DNA of 15,139 nucleotides from Ruminococcaceae bacterium UBA1691 (GCA_002320555.1 DCJV01000120.1:1-15139); one strand, 5' to 3'; numbered from the stretch's first letter, positions 5,536 to 13,221 are shown. The notes: generated by a model not told the origin, from the letters alone. A program made the numbers and translations.

Positions 5536-6177
5536 TTAAAATTTTGTGCTCATCTGGTAGCTCAGCGTCATCAGACTGTCGCTCAAATGCACATTTTCCA
5601 CCGCCACATCCGGATAATGTGCCGCGATATCGAAATGTGTATAATTCCAGAAGCCCTTGATGCCGAGCTTGACAAGCTGCGCGATGATCTCCGGCGCGTT
5701 GTCGCTCGAAATGCACAGCACAGCCACTACGGGCAGCTGATCCCGGCAAAAATCATCCAGCCCGTCGATATGCCGCACGGGCTGCCCGCGCACGAGCTGG
5801 CCCGCCATGGCCTCGTTTTTGTCGAAGATGCCGATCAGGTTAAACCCGCGCGCCTCAAAGGACATGTGCGTCGCAATCGCACGGCCCAGATTACCCGCGC
5901 CGATGAGGATCGTTTTCAGCCCCCGGTCCACGCCGAGGATGCGCCCGATCTCCTTATAAAGCTGCTCAACGTTATAACCGTAGCCCTGCTGGCCGAAGCC
6001 GCCGAAGCAGTTGAGATCCTGCCGGATCTGTGAGGCAGTCAGCCCCATGCGCTGGGAGAGCTCGCGGGAGGAGATGCGGGTGATGTTGTGCTTTTCCAGC
6101 TCGCCGAGGAAGCGGTAATAACGGGGGAGCCGCTTGATGACGGACATGGAAATAGTTCCGCTTTTCGCCATAGTCAT
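5536..6177 (-). CDS. rex: Redox-sensing transcriptional repressor Rex
   Basis: A 213-residue NADH-sensing repressor. The N-terminal winged helix covers about residues 11-65, with the family signature SQIRQDLNCFGGFGQQGYGY (49-68). A Rossmann domain follows, with the nucleotide loop GAGNLG (93-98), an acidic residue at the end of the second strand (Asp119 in IFDK), and the C-terminal domain-swapping helix. Rex binds operators when the NADH/NAD+ ratio is low and releases them when NADH rises, controlling fermentation and respiration genes. It is the third gene of the acn-icd-rex operon, 7 nt after the icd stop. AAGGA lies 4 nt before the ATG at 6177 and 10 nt before the in-frame ATG at 6171, so the protein may start two codons later. 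The linkage with acn and icd is uncommon and suggests that it also regulates this operon. Confidence 0.95.
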   Translation of the reverse strand: MTMAKSGTISMSVIKRLPRYYRFLGELEKHNITRISSRELSQRMGLTASQIRQDLNCFGGFGQQGYGYNVEQLYKEIGRILGVDRGLKTILIGAGNLGRAIATHMSFEARGFNLIGIFDKNEAMAGQLVRGQPVRHIDGLDDFCRDQLPVVAVLCISSDNAPEIIAQLVKLGIKGFWNYTHFDIAAHYPDVAVENVHLSDSLMTLSYQMSTKF

Positions 6178-6184
6178 TCAGTCC

Positions 6185-7354
6185 TTATTTGCTCAGCTTT
6201 TGGACGGTCTCCATCACATAATCGCCGAATTCGCTGCAGGTGCAGCCCGTATCGCGGCCCGTGATGGTCAGTTTCTTCTCCTCCAGCATGCAGATATCGA
6301 GCGCGCGCTCAAGCAGGTCGGCCTTTTCCTGACGGCCGATGTGGGAGAGAAGCATGACGGTTGCGCGCAGCATGGAGCAGGGGTCTGCATACTGGCCGCG
6401 GCCCTCGCGGATCATGCGGGGAGCGGAGCCGTGGATGGCCTCAAACATTGCATAGCGTTTGCCGATATTTGCGCTGCCCGCCGTGCCGACGCCGCCCTGG
6501 AATTCTGCGGCCTCGTCCGTGATGATATCGCCGTACAGGTTCGGCAGGATGAAGACGCGGAAATCGCGGCGGCGCTTCTCATCGATGAGCTTTGCCGTGA
6601 GGATATCGATATACCATTCGTCCGTGGTGATTTCCGGGTATTCCTCGCCGATCTTCTTAGCGATGTTGAGGAATTTGCCATCCGTCGTCTTGATGACGTT
6701 GGCCTTCGAGACAATGGAGACGCGGTTCTTGCCGTTGCGCTTCGCGTAATCATAGGCCAGGCGGGCGATGCGCTCGCAGCCCTCCGTCGTCGCCACGACG
6801 AAATCCATCGCAAGGTCGTCCGTCACATGCACGCCTTTGGAACCGACGGCGTAGGCACCCTCCGTGTTCTCGCGGAAGAAGGTCCAGTCGATTCCCTGAT
6901 CCGGCACCTTGACCGGCCGCATGTTGGCAAACAGGTCGAGCGCCTTGCGCATCGCCACGTTTGCGCTCTCGATATTCGGCCACGGGTCGCCCGCCTGCGG
7001 GGTCGTGGTTGGGCCCTTGAGGATGACGTGGCACTTTTTGAGCTCCTCGAGCACGTCGTCCGGGATGGCCTGATTGGCGGCCACGCGGTTTTCGATCGTC
7101 AGGCCGTCGATCACTTTAAATTCGACCTTGCCGGCCTTGACGTCGTCCGCAAGCATGTATTCGAGCACACGGGCGGATTCCTTCGTGATGATCGGGCCGA
7201 TGCCGTCGCCGCCGCACACGCCGATAATAATTTTATCGAGTTTCTCGTAGTCGATAAAATCCTTATCCGCCTTGATGCGATCGGAGCGCTCATACTGCTC
7301 ACGAACAAGCGCCTCAAAATGTGCCACGGCGGATTTGATCTTTGCTTCGTCCAT
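6185..7354 (-). CDS. icd: Isocitrate dehydrogenase (isocitrate/isopropylmalate family)
   Basis: A 389-residue enzyme that oxidatively decarboxylates isocitrate to 2-oxoglutarate, in the anaerobe mainly for glutamate synthesis. Visible: GGDGIGP (48-54), KGPTTTP (113-119), the substrate motif Ser130-x-Asn132-xxx-Arg136 with Arg146 and Arg161 (RENTEGAY), a catalytic-lysine region KANVIK (217-222), metal ligands Asp276 and Asp280 in YGDIITDEAAEFQGG, and EAIHGSAPR (305-313). The coenzyme segment after HGSAP reads R-M-I-R-E rather than the standard NADP (K-Y) or NAD (D-I) signatures, so the coenzyme cannot be assigned safely. The start is decided by GGAGGA (7367-7362), 7 nt before the ATG at 7354; this ribosome site lies inside an earlier in-frame ATG at 7369, which is therefore rejected. 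It lies 33 nt after acn and 7 nt before rex. Confidence 0.94.
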   Translation of the reverse strand: MDEAKIKSAVAHFEALVREQYERSDRIKADKDFIDYEKLDKIIIGVCGGDGIGPIITKESARVLEYMLADDVKAGKVEFKVIDGLTIENRVAANQAIPDDVLEELKKCHVILKGPTTTPQAGDPWPNIESANVAMRKALDLFANMRPVKVPDQGIDWTFFRENTEGAYAVGSKGVHVTDDLAMDFVVATTEGCERIARLAYDYAKRNGKNRVSIVSKANVIKTTDGKFLNIAKKIGEEYPEITTDEWYIDILTAKLIDEKRRRDFRVFILPNLYGDIITDEAAEFQGGVGTAGSANIGKRYAMFEAIHGSAPRMIREGRGQYADPCSMLRATVMLLSHIGRQEKADLLERALDICMLEEKKLTITGRDTGCTCSEFGDYVMETVQKLSK

Positions 7355-7387
7355 TGGTTCATCCTCCATCTATAAAAGTCAGATTTT

Positions 7388-9322
7388 TCAGTTGGCGTTT
7401 TCGCGCGTATAGTTGAGCAGGCCGCCCGCGAGGAGCATATCCGTCTGCCGCTGCGAGAAGGAGTAGGCGAGGGGATAGCTTTCCTTCTTCGTCATGTTTT
7501 CGAGCGTGACGGGCTTGCCCTGCGCAATCAGCGCGCGCACATCCGGCAGGCGCAGCTCGTCGCCAAGCTCGATGTTATCATAATCTGCCTCATTCGCAAA
7601 GGTGAAGGGCAGAATGCCCGCATTGATGAGGTTCGCCTGGTGGATGCGGGCGAAGCTCTTGGTAATCACAGCCTTCACGCCGAGATAGAGCGGAACGAGG
7701 GCCGCATGCTCGCGGGAAGAGCCTTGGCCATAATTCGCGCCGCCAATGATGATGCCCTTACCCTCTGCCTTGCAGCGCTCGGAGAAATCCGGATCGACCT
7801 GCCCGAAGCAGAATTTGGAGAGATAGGGGATGTTGGAGCGGTAGGGGAGGATTTTCGCACCGGCGGGCATGATGTGGTCGGTGGTGATGTTGTCGCCAAC
7901 CTTAAGCACCGCCTTCGCCTCAATGGAAGCCGGAAGCGCCTTCGTCACCGGGAATTCTTTGATATTCGGGCCACGCAGAACCTCCACGTCCTTTGCCTCC
8001 TCCGGGGAAGCGGGGAGCTCGACCATATTGTCGTTGATGAGAAATTCCGCCGGGAGCGTCACCTGCGGCGCGTCGCCCAGCGTGCGCGGATCAGTCAGCA
8101 CTCCGGTCAGCGCGCTTGCGGCGGCAACCTCCGGGCTGACAAGATAGATGCCCGCATCCGCCGTGCCGGAGCGGCCTTCAAAGTTACGGTTGAAGGTACG
8201 CAGGGAGATTCCCTTGGAATTCGGGGACTGGCCCATGCCGATGCAGGGGCCGCAGGCGGATTCCAGGATACGCGCACCCGCGGCGATCATATCAGCCAGC
8301 GCACCATTCTGTGCGAGCATATTGAGCACCTGCTTGGAGCCGGGCGCGATAGAAAGGCTCACATCTGGGTGCACGGTTTTGCCCTTGAGGATCGCGGCCA
8401 CTTTGAGCATATCGAGCAGAGAGGAGTTTGTGCAGGAGCCGATGCAGACCTGATCCACCTTGATCTGGCCGATCTCCGTTACACTCTTGACGTTATCCGG
8501 GCTGTGGGGCATGGCCGCCATCGGCGCAAGGGAGGAGAGGTCAATTTCAATCACCTCATCATACTGCGCGTCCGCGTCGGGCAGCAGCTCGATCCAATCC
8601 TGCTCCCGACCCTGTGCCTTGAGGAAGGAGCGGGTGACCTCGTCAGACGGGAAAACGGAGGTCGTCGCGCCGAGCTCTGCACCCATGTTGGTGATCGTGG
8701 CGCGCTCCGGGACAGACAGCGTCTTCACACCCTCGCCGCCGTATTCGATGATCTTGCCCACGCCGCCCTTAACGCTCATAATGCGCAATACTTCCAGAAT
8801 GATATCCTTTGCGGCAACCCAGGGGTTGAGCTTGCCGGTCAGATTGACGCGCACCATCTTCGGCATGGTGATATAGTATGTACCGCCGCCCATCGCGACT
8901 GCTACGTCCAAGCCGCCCGCGCCGATGGCGAGCATACCGATACCGCCGCCCGTAGGCGTATGGCTGTCGGAACCGATGAGCGTCTTGCCGGGGATACCGA
9001 AGCGCTCAAGGTGGACCTGGTGGCAGATGCCATTGCCGGGGCGGGAGAAACGGATGCCGTGCTTTTTGCAGACCGTTTGGATGAAGCGGTGGTCGTCCGC
9101 ATTTTCAAAGCCTGTCTGCAGGGTGTTATGATCGATGTATGCGACAGAGAGCTCCGTGCGCACGCGCTCGACACCCATCGCCTCAAATTCGAGATAGGCC
9201 ATGGTGCCAGTAGCATCCTGCGTGAGCGTCTGGTCGATGCGGATGCCGACCTCGCTGCCGGGCGTCATGTCGCCGCTGACAAGATGTGATTGGATGAGTT
9301 TTTGACCAAGGGTGTATCCCAT
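7388..9322 (-). CDS. acn: Aconitate hydratase, short clostridial type
   Basis: A 644-residue [4Fe-4S] enzyme interconverting citrate and isocitrate via cis-aconitate. The cluster ligands are Cys297 (in CIGSCTNS) and Cys357/Cys360 (in ACGPCIG). Other blocks: RPGNGICHQVHLERFG (94-109), GSDSHTPTGGGIGM (117-130), a mitochondrial-aconitase-like segment NSKGISLRTFNRNFEGR (368-384), and the C-terminal swivel domain with GANYGQGSSREHAAL (528-542) holding the catalytic Ser. At 644 residues it is shorter than AcnA (about 900) but normal for the clostridial/mitochondrial-like form; the order of domains rules out 3-isopropylmalate dehydratase, whose swivel domain is a separate subunit. AGGAGG lies 7 nt before the ATG. 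It is first in the acn-icd-rex operon behind a consensus promoter. Confidence 0.95.
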   Translation of the reverse strand: MGYTLGQKLIQSHLVSGDMTPGSEVGIRIDQTLTQDATGTMAYLEFEAMGVERVRTELSVAYIDHNTLQTGFENADDHRFIQTVCKKHGIRFSRPGNGICHQVHLERFGIPGKTLIGSDSHTPTGGGIGMLAIGAGGLDVAVAMGGGTYYITMPKMVRVNLTGKLNPWVAAKDIILEVLRIMSVKGGVGKIIEYGGEGVKTLSVPERATITNMGAELGATTSVFPSDEVTRSFLKAQGREQDWIELLPDADAQYDEVIEIDLSSLAPMAAMPHSPDNVKSVTEIGQIKVDQVCIGSCTNSSLLDMLKVAAILKGKTVHPDVSLSIAPGSKQVLNMLAQNGALADMIAAGARILESACGPCIGMGQSPNSKGISLRTFNRNFEGRSGTADAGIYLVSPEVAAASALTGVLTDPRTLGDAPQVTLPAEFLINDNMVELPASPEEAKDVEVLRGPNIKEFPVTKALPASIEAKAVLKVGDNITTDHIMPAGAKILPYRSNIPYLSKFCFGQVDPDFSERCKAEGKGIIIGGANYGQGSSREHAALVPLYLGVKAVITKSFARIHQANLINAGILPFTFANEADYDNIELGDELRLPDVRALIAQGKPVTLENMTKKESYPLAYSFSQRQTDMLLAGGLLNYTRENAN

Positions 9323-9349
9323 TGCATGTCCTCCTACTTGTTTGAGTTT

Positions 9350-9394
9350 TTAACAATCTTTTTTTATTGTAGCCGTTTGTTGGTTTTTTGTCAA
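9350..9394 (-). promoter_or_regulatory. Candidate Rex-binding sequence at the acn promoter
   Basis: On the minus strand TTGACAAAAAACCAACAA (9394-9377) overlaps the -35 box and spacer. Against the clostridial Rex consensus TTGTTAA-N4-TTAACAA it matches 10 of 14 fixed positions. A perfect half-site TTGTTAA lies at 9356-9350, just after the expected transcription start, but its partner half is poor. The region is AT-rich, so chance matches are likely; the case rests partly on rex being in this operon. Confidence 0.3.
9366..9394 (-). promoter_or_regulatory. Consensus promoter of the acn-icd-rex operon
   Basis: On the minus strand TTGACA (9394-9389), a 17-bp spacer and TACAAT (9371-9366). Transcription should start near 9359, leaving a leader of about 37 nt before the acn ATG. 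No other promoter-like sequence was noticed between acn, icd and rex. Confidence 0.9.
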
Positions 9395-9474
9395 TGTATT
9401 GGGCTTGAAATTGGGGGAAAAGAAAGGAATGCAGGGCACGCTGCCAAACGTGTATGCGTATCGTCTGTGCCGTC

Positions 9475-10293
9475 TCACAGGATAAAACGCTCGATCGCCT
9501 GCGCCATGCCGTCTTCTTCGTTGGAGGCCGTTTCATAGCGTGCCGCCTCTTTTACCTGCGCGCCTGCATTTGCCATGGCAAAGGACCAGCCTGCATACCG
9601 CAGCATGTCGAGATCGTTGGTCGCGTCGCCGAAGGCCATCACGTTTTCCGGCGCGATGCCGAGCTTGTTGCACAGCTTCTCAAGCCCTGCACCTTTGTTG
9701 ACACCCTTGAAATTGATTTCCATATTTCCGATGATTGCGGAGGAAATTTCGAAGAGATCAGTTTGATGGAGCGCTGAAAGCAGCGGTTCGTAATTCTCTT
9801 CCGGCATGGAAAAGACGTTGACCTTTTCGATCACATGCCCCTGCAAGGTTTCTTCCAGATTGTCAACGATTGTCAGGCTCGCCTTGAGGCGGTCAATGAA
9901 GGCGGACGGCAGGCCTTTGTTGTCAAACCGCCCGGTTACGCGGCGCTCCAGATAGGAATGGCCATCGCAGTAGGTTTCGAATACTGCATCGTAACGGTGC
10001 AGTAGGGACAATAGCTTTCCGAAAGCTTCCCATGGAAAATGAAAGGTAAACAGCCTTTCGTCTGTATGGAGATTCCGCGCGGCCGCGCCGTTGGAGAGCA
10101 GGGCGTATTGCGTGAAGGGCACCTGCACGGCAACGCTTTCGAGATGTACCCAGGTTCGGCCGCTGGCTAGAACGAGCTGCACGCCTTTTTCCGCCGCGCG
10201 CCTGAGCGCCTCCCGGTTGCGCTGGGAGACTGTCATATGATCGTCCTTGAGAAGCGTTCCATCCAAATCCATGGCAATGAGTTGTATTGGCAT
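9475..10293 (-). CDS. Cof-type HAD-IIB family phosphatase
   Basis: A 272-residue cytoplasmic phosphatase of the haloacid dehalogenase superfamily, type IIB (Cof/YbjI/YidA-like). Motif I is MDLDGTLL (8-15) with nucleophile Asp9 and acid/base Asp11; motif II is LASGRT (42-47, Ser44); the motif III lysine is probably Lys200 in GVNKGAGLEKL; motif IV is FGDATNDLDML (221-231). The C2-type cap lies between about 80 and 195. Substrates of this group are varied sugar phosphates, flavin or nucleotide monophosphates and cannot be predicted here. The start at 10293 has AAAGGA 10 nt upstream; an open stretch of 27 codons further back has no ribosome site and no conserved sequence. It lies between two operons; no clear promoter or terminator of its own was found, so it may be read through from rodA. 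Confidence 0.9.
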   Translation of the reverse strand: MPIQLIAMDLDGTLLKDDHMTVSQRNREALRRAAEKGVQLVLASGRTWVHLESVAVQVPFTQYALLSNGAAARNLHTDERLFTFHFPWEAFGKLLSLLHRYDAVFETYCDGHSYLERRVTGRFDNKGLPSAFIDRLKASLTIVDNLEETLQGHVIEKVNVFSMPEENYEPLLSALHQTDLFEISSAIIGNMEINFKGVNKGAGLEKLCNKLGIAPENVMAFGDATNDLDMLRYAGWSFAMANAGAQVKEAARYETASNEEDGMAQAIERFIL

Positions 10294-10376
10294 AATATAG
10301 ACATCCTTTCTTGATGTGAAAAAGTGATTGTTGCGAAGTGGAAAAAGCATGGCTTTACGCCCGTAAAGACGCAAAA

Positions 10377-10401
10377 TGCGAGCCGTATTCGCTGGCTCGC
10401 A
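10377..10401 (-). terminator. Hairpin downstream of rodA, probable (partial) terminator
   Basis: TGCGAGCC (10377-10384) and GGCTCGCA (10394-10401) form a perfect 8-bp stem with a 9-nt loop. On the minus strand it is followed by TTTTGCGTCTTT, a broken U-tract, so termination may be incomplete. A second palindrome, CTTTACG-CC-CGTAAAG (10353-10368), lies between this hairpin and the HAD gene. Confidence 0.55.
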
Positions 10402-10467
10402 AATGCTTTTGCTCGAGGGAGCGTGGTAAAATGTTGAACTTCCCTATGTTGCAGCGCGCCCTTTCTA

Positions 10468-11652
10468 TCAGGTGGTAAAACGCGTGACGACGCGCTGCAA
10501 CCGGAAATCGGCGGCAGGCGTTTTCTGATTGAACCGGTAGATACTCATCATCAACCCGATGCCGATATAGACACACAGGTTAGAAGAGCCTCCCGCGCTG
10601 AAAAACGGGAGTGTGATGCCGATGACGGGCAGCCACCGCAGGCACATACCGATATTAATAATCATCTGTGCGGCGAGCATAGAGGCCATGCCCATGCACA
10701 TTAGATAGCTCGCGTTATCGTTGGCCCGCTTGCCGTTGACGACGATACGCAGGATGATCGCGGCCAGTAGAACCAGCACGGCAATTGCGCCGATGAAGCC
10801 AAGCTCTTCCGCGGCTACGGTAAAGACAAAGTCGTTTTCACTCTCCGGTACAGCGGCGCTCTGCGTATAGTTGCCGTTGAAAAGCCCCTGGCCGAAGAAC
10901 TGCCCGGAGCCGATCGCGCCGATGCCGCGATTTTGCTGAAATGCTTCGCTCTTTGCATAAAGATCAGGGTAAAGAATGGCAAGTATTCTGTTTTTTTGAT
11001 CCTGATTCAGAATCAATTTATCCCCTAGCGCCCAAATGGCGGGAAAGGCTACGGCGACCGCCGCGAATCCGGCGGCAAAGTACCCCCAGTGAACGCCGGC
11101 AGCGAACATCATGCCAAGGAACATCAGTATGAAAATAAGCGCAGAGCCGTCGTCTCCTGTAGCCATCACAAGCCCGATAGGGATCAGGGCATGAATACCA
11201 AGCAATAATACAGTGGTGAATTTGCTCACATGATCCTTCACCGCATCCAAATGGACGGCAAACGTGATGATAAACCCGATCTTAACTAACTCTGAGGGCT
11301 GGAAGTAAAACACCTTGAGATCAAGCCAGGATTTTGCATCCTGCCTGGCATTCGGCGCAACGCCCCAGATAAAAAGAGAGCACATGATGAGAATACAGAA
11401 GATTGCAATCAGCGGCCACAGCCGGATGATCACCTCATAATCGAGAAAAGAAATCAGTAGGCAGAGAATGAGGCCAACCCCTACTGCGATAATCATGGTT
11501 CTAAGTTCGGCAGGGATCAGCTTTGTCGCGCCGTTTTTGGTTGCGCTGTATACGAGCAACATGCCAAAAGCAGACGCGCACAGGCACAGAAAAAACAGGA
11601 GCTTATCTGTTTCCCTGAAATAAAGCTTGAACCAGCTTCGAAATTTTTGCAT
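10468..11652 (-). CDS. rodA: RodA-type peptidoglycan glycosyltransferase (SEDS family)
   Basis: A 394-residue multi-pass membrane protein that polymerises lipid II into glycan strands, normally with a class B penicillin-binding protein in the elongation complex. Hydrophobic segments follow one another from residue 18 to about 372. SEDS signatures: a WLDLKVFYFQPSELVK block (109-124), GIGAIGSGQFFGQGLFNG (243-260), PESENDFVFTVAAEELGFIG (269-288) with the catalytic Asp274, and LPVIGITLPFFSAGGSSNL (341-359). The extracellular loop with NRILAILYPDLYA supports RodA rather than FtsW or SpoVE, but the assignment within SEDS is not certain. GGAGG lies 7 nt before the ATG. It follows the DUF6506-like gene by 48 nt and ends a run of genes beginning at tsaE. 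No mreB, mreC or PBP2 gene is in the window. Confidence 0.88.
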   Translation of the reverse strand: MQKFRSWFKLYFRETDKLLFFLCLCASAFGMLLVYSATKNGATKLIPAELRTMIIAVGVGLILCLLISFLDYEVIIRLWPLIAIFCILIMCSLFIWGVAPNARQDAKSWLDLKVFYFQPSELVKIGFIITFAVHLDAVKDHVSKFTTVLLLGIHALIPIGLVMATGDDGSALIFILMFLGMMFAAGVHWGYFAAGFAAVAVAFPAIWALGDKLILNQDQKNRILAILYPDLYAKSEAFQQNRGIGAIGSGQFFGQGLFNGNYTQSAAVPESENDFVFTVAAEELGFIGAIAVLVLLAAIILRIVVNGKRANDNASYLMCMGMASMLAAQMIINIGMCLRWLPVIGITLPFFSAGGSSNLCVYIGIGLMMSIYRFNQKTPAADFRLQRVVTRFTT

Positions 11653-11700
11653 TGCGTCGCCTCCGAATATCGGTTTTCTGTATGGAGATTACTTTTCCAT

Positions 11701-11982
11701 TCAGACAAATAAGGATAGAAAAAGAGAATCTTGCTCCGGAAGGTGAATGACATATCCCACAGGAATTTGATTGCCTGTGGCCTTTATGATTGCTTTCGCC
11801 CCGTTTTCCCCAAACGCACCGCAAAGCTCGATACAGTCTACGCCGTTTGCATACAGCTTTTGAGCCGCAAAACAAGCTGCCTCAAGATTCGATACGCCGA
11901 CGATCTGCGCCGTATTGTCATGGATACCTGCCCAATCCTGGTGGGGTATGAATTCCCCCACCAGGATATCCGCAAATCTCAT
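11701..11982 (-). CDS. DUF6506-like small alpha/beta protein
   Basis: A 93-residue soluble protein with an alternating pattern: MRFADILVGEFIP (strand), QIVGVSNLEAACFAAQKL (strand and helix), GVDCIELCGAFGENGAKAII (38-75 region, strand, Cys-Gly-x-Phe-Gly loop and helix) and IPVGYVIHLPEQDSLF at the C-terminus. The VGVSNxEEAxxxAxxLxxxGVxxIELCGxFG pattern is that of the small clostridial proteins labelled DUF6506, whose function is unknown; the label comes from my memory of the family and was not searched. The loop of Gly and Cys could be a ligand-binding site. AAGGAG lies 6 nt before the ATG. It sits 69 nt after rpiB and 48 nt before rodA. A perfect 12-bp inverted repeat lies within codons 6-16. 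Confidence 0.7.
   Translation of the reverse strand: MRFADILVGEFIPHQDWAGIHDNTAQIVGVSNLEAACFAAQKLYANGVDCIELCGAFGENGAKAIIKATGNQIPVGYVIHLPEQDSLFLSLFV
11935..11967 (-). repeat. Perfect 12-bp inverted repeat inside the 5' coding end of the DUF6506-like gene
   Basis: ATCCTGGTGGGG (11935-11946) and CCCCACCAGGAT (11956-11967) are exact reverse complements with a 9-nt loop. In the messenger this GC-rich stem begins about 15 nt after the start codon and spans codons 6 to 16. Such a strong fold right behind an initiation region is unusual and could slow early translation. Confidence 0.7.
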
Positions 11983-12051
11983 TGATCACTCCTTTTCCTT
12001 GCAGAGGGACGGTGACCACTGAAAAGGAGAAATGTGGACATTTTCTATTGA

Positions 12052-12495
12052 TTATAATTCTCCGTTTTCAATCGCTGCAATCTGATCAACGCGGCGCTGG
12101 TGGCGCCCGCCCTCAAAGGGTGTGTCAAGGAATACGTCCACGAGCTCCAGCGCAAGGCCAGGCCCGATAACGCGCTCGCCAAGGCAGAGCATATTGGCAT
12201 CGTTATGCAGGCGGGTGTACTTTGCGCCGAAATAGTTGGAGCAGCACGCCGCGCGGATGCCCTTGACCTTATTTGCCGCCATGGAGATGCCGATGCCTGT
12301 GCCGCAGCACAGAATGCCCTTCTCACAGGTGCCATCCGCGACAGCGCGCGCAGCGGTTGCAGCGATGGGCGCATAGTCGACCGATTCTGTGGAATTTGTG
12401 CCGAAATCGCGGTATTCAATTCCGCGTTCCTCCAGATGCTTTTTGATGGTTTCCTTGAGCTGATAGCCGCCGTGGTCGGCTCCAAGTGCGATCAT
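12052..12495 (-). CDS. rpiB: Ribose 5-phosphate isomerase B
   Basis: A 147-residue enzyme interconverting ribose 5-phosphate and ribulose 5-phosphate in the non-oxidative pentose phosphate pathway; some family members act on allose or galactose 6-phosphate. The family motifs are ADHGGYQLKE (6-15), the active-site loop CCGTGIGISMAANK (63-76) with the catalytic Cys64, and the segment YTRLHNDANMLCLGERVIG (93-111) with the His97-Asn98 pair; the GRHQRRVDQI motif near the C-terminus (129-138) supplies phosphate-binding Arg residues. Length and start are typical; GGAGG lies 8 nt before the ATG. It follows tsaB by 24 nt and precedes the DUF6506-like gene, so it is probably co-transcribed with the t6A genes. 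The pairing with tsaB has no evident biochemical reason. Confidence 0.95.
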   Translation of the reverse strand: MIALGADHGGYQLKETIKKHLEERGIEYRDFGTNSTESVDYAPIAATAARAVADGTCEKGILCCGTGIGISMAANKVKGIRAACCSNYFGAKYTRLHNDANMLCLGERVIGPGLALELVDVFLDTPFEGGRHQRRVDQIAAIENGEL

Positions 12496-12519
12496 GTGTC
12501 ATTCCTCCAAAATAAATTT

Positions 12520-13221
12520 TTATTTGGTCTGTCTCATTTTTAGCTCCCGCTCTGCCTGCGGCATCCGCAGGTAGGCGGGGGTCAGTGTATTCGAGGGAAT
12601 TCCTCCCCCGTTACGCAGCTTTTCCTCTGCGAGCAGTGCAGCGCAGGATGCCCGCTGATACCGTTCGTGCGGGGGCGCGAGGCGGCATCCGGGGATCTGG
12701 GGGCCGATGGTTTCAAAGCAAAGCGCTGCGCCGTCACCCGCGAAGACGACTGGCGTATCCCGGCCGGCGAGCAGGGCAGGGAGCTCCGTGATTTTCAGGG
12801 CGGCGTCGTCCGTCAGCCGGGTGAGCCTTCCATCCTGGCAGGAGAATAACGCCGTGTATACCTGTGCGCAGCGCGCGTCCATAGCGGCGCAAACCGTGCA
12901 GTCCTGCCCGATCAGTCCGCAGGCGATCACCTCCAGCGAGGAGAGGGGAACGCAGGGCTTATCAAAGGGGAAGGCGAGGCCCTTGAGGGCGGCCACGCCG
13001 ATGCGTACGCCTGTAAACGAGCCGGGGCCATTGGTCACGGCGAAAGCGTCGATCCCGTCGAGCGTGAGATTGGCACTTTGTAAAATACTCTGCATCAGCG
13101 GGAGCAGCGTTTGGCTGTGCGTCAGGCCGACATTCAGAAAAGCTTCCCCCAGGAGTTTGCCGTCCTCTGCGATTGCCGCGCTCGCGGCGCAGGCCGAGGA
13201 CTCCAGCGCAAGAATTTTCAT
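12520..13221 (-). CDS. tsaB: tRNA t6A biosynthesis protein TsaB
   Basis: A 233-residue ASKHA-fold protein that pairs with TsaD and TsaE to add threonylcarbamoyl to A37 of ANN-decoding tRNAs. The N-terminus MKILALESSACAASAAIAE and GLTHSQTLLPLMQSIL block (32-47) are typical, and TNGPGSFTGVRIGVAALKGL (63-82) is the family signature. TsaB lacks the metal-binding histidines and ATP site of TsaD, and they are absent here too, with the C-terminal domain short and diverged as expected. Its ATG overlaps the tsaE stop (ATGA), indicating translational coupling. RimI and TsaD, which often follow TsaB in Firmicutes, are not present; rpiB comes next. Confidence 0.94.
   Translation of the reverse strand: MKILALESSACAASAAIAEDGKLLGEAFLNVGLTHSQTLLPLMQSILQSANLTLDGIDAFAVTNGPGSFTGVRIGVAALKGLAFPFDKPCVPLSSLEVIACGLIGQDCTVCAAMDARCAQVYTALFSCQDGRLTRLTDDAALKITELPALLAGRDTPVVFAGDGAALCFETIGPQIPGCRLAPPHERYQRASCAALLAEEKLRNGGGIPSNTLTPAYLRMPQAERELKMRQTK

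Noticed and set aside
6134..7375. Open reading frame of 413 codons on the plus strand opposite icd and the start of rex
   Set aside because: It is the antisense shadow of icd, which has full family motifs and a ribosome site; the plus-strand product has no recognisable domain and no ribosome site.
7640..9289. Open reading frame of 549 codons on the plus strand opposite acn
   Set aside because: The GC-rich third positions of acn keep the opposite frame open. The product is rich in His, Arg, Ala and Asp without family motifs, and aconitase on the minus strand is certain.
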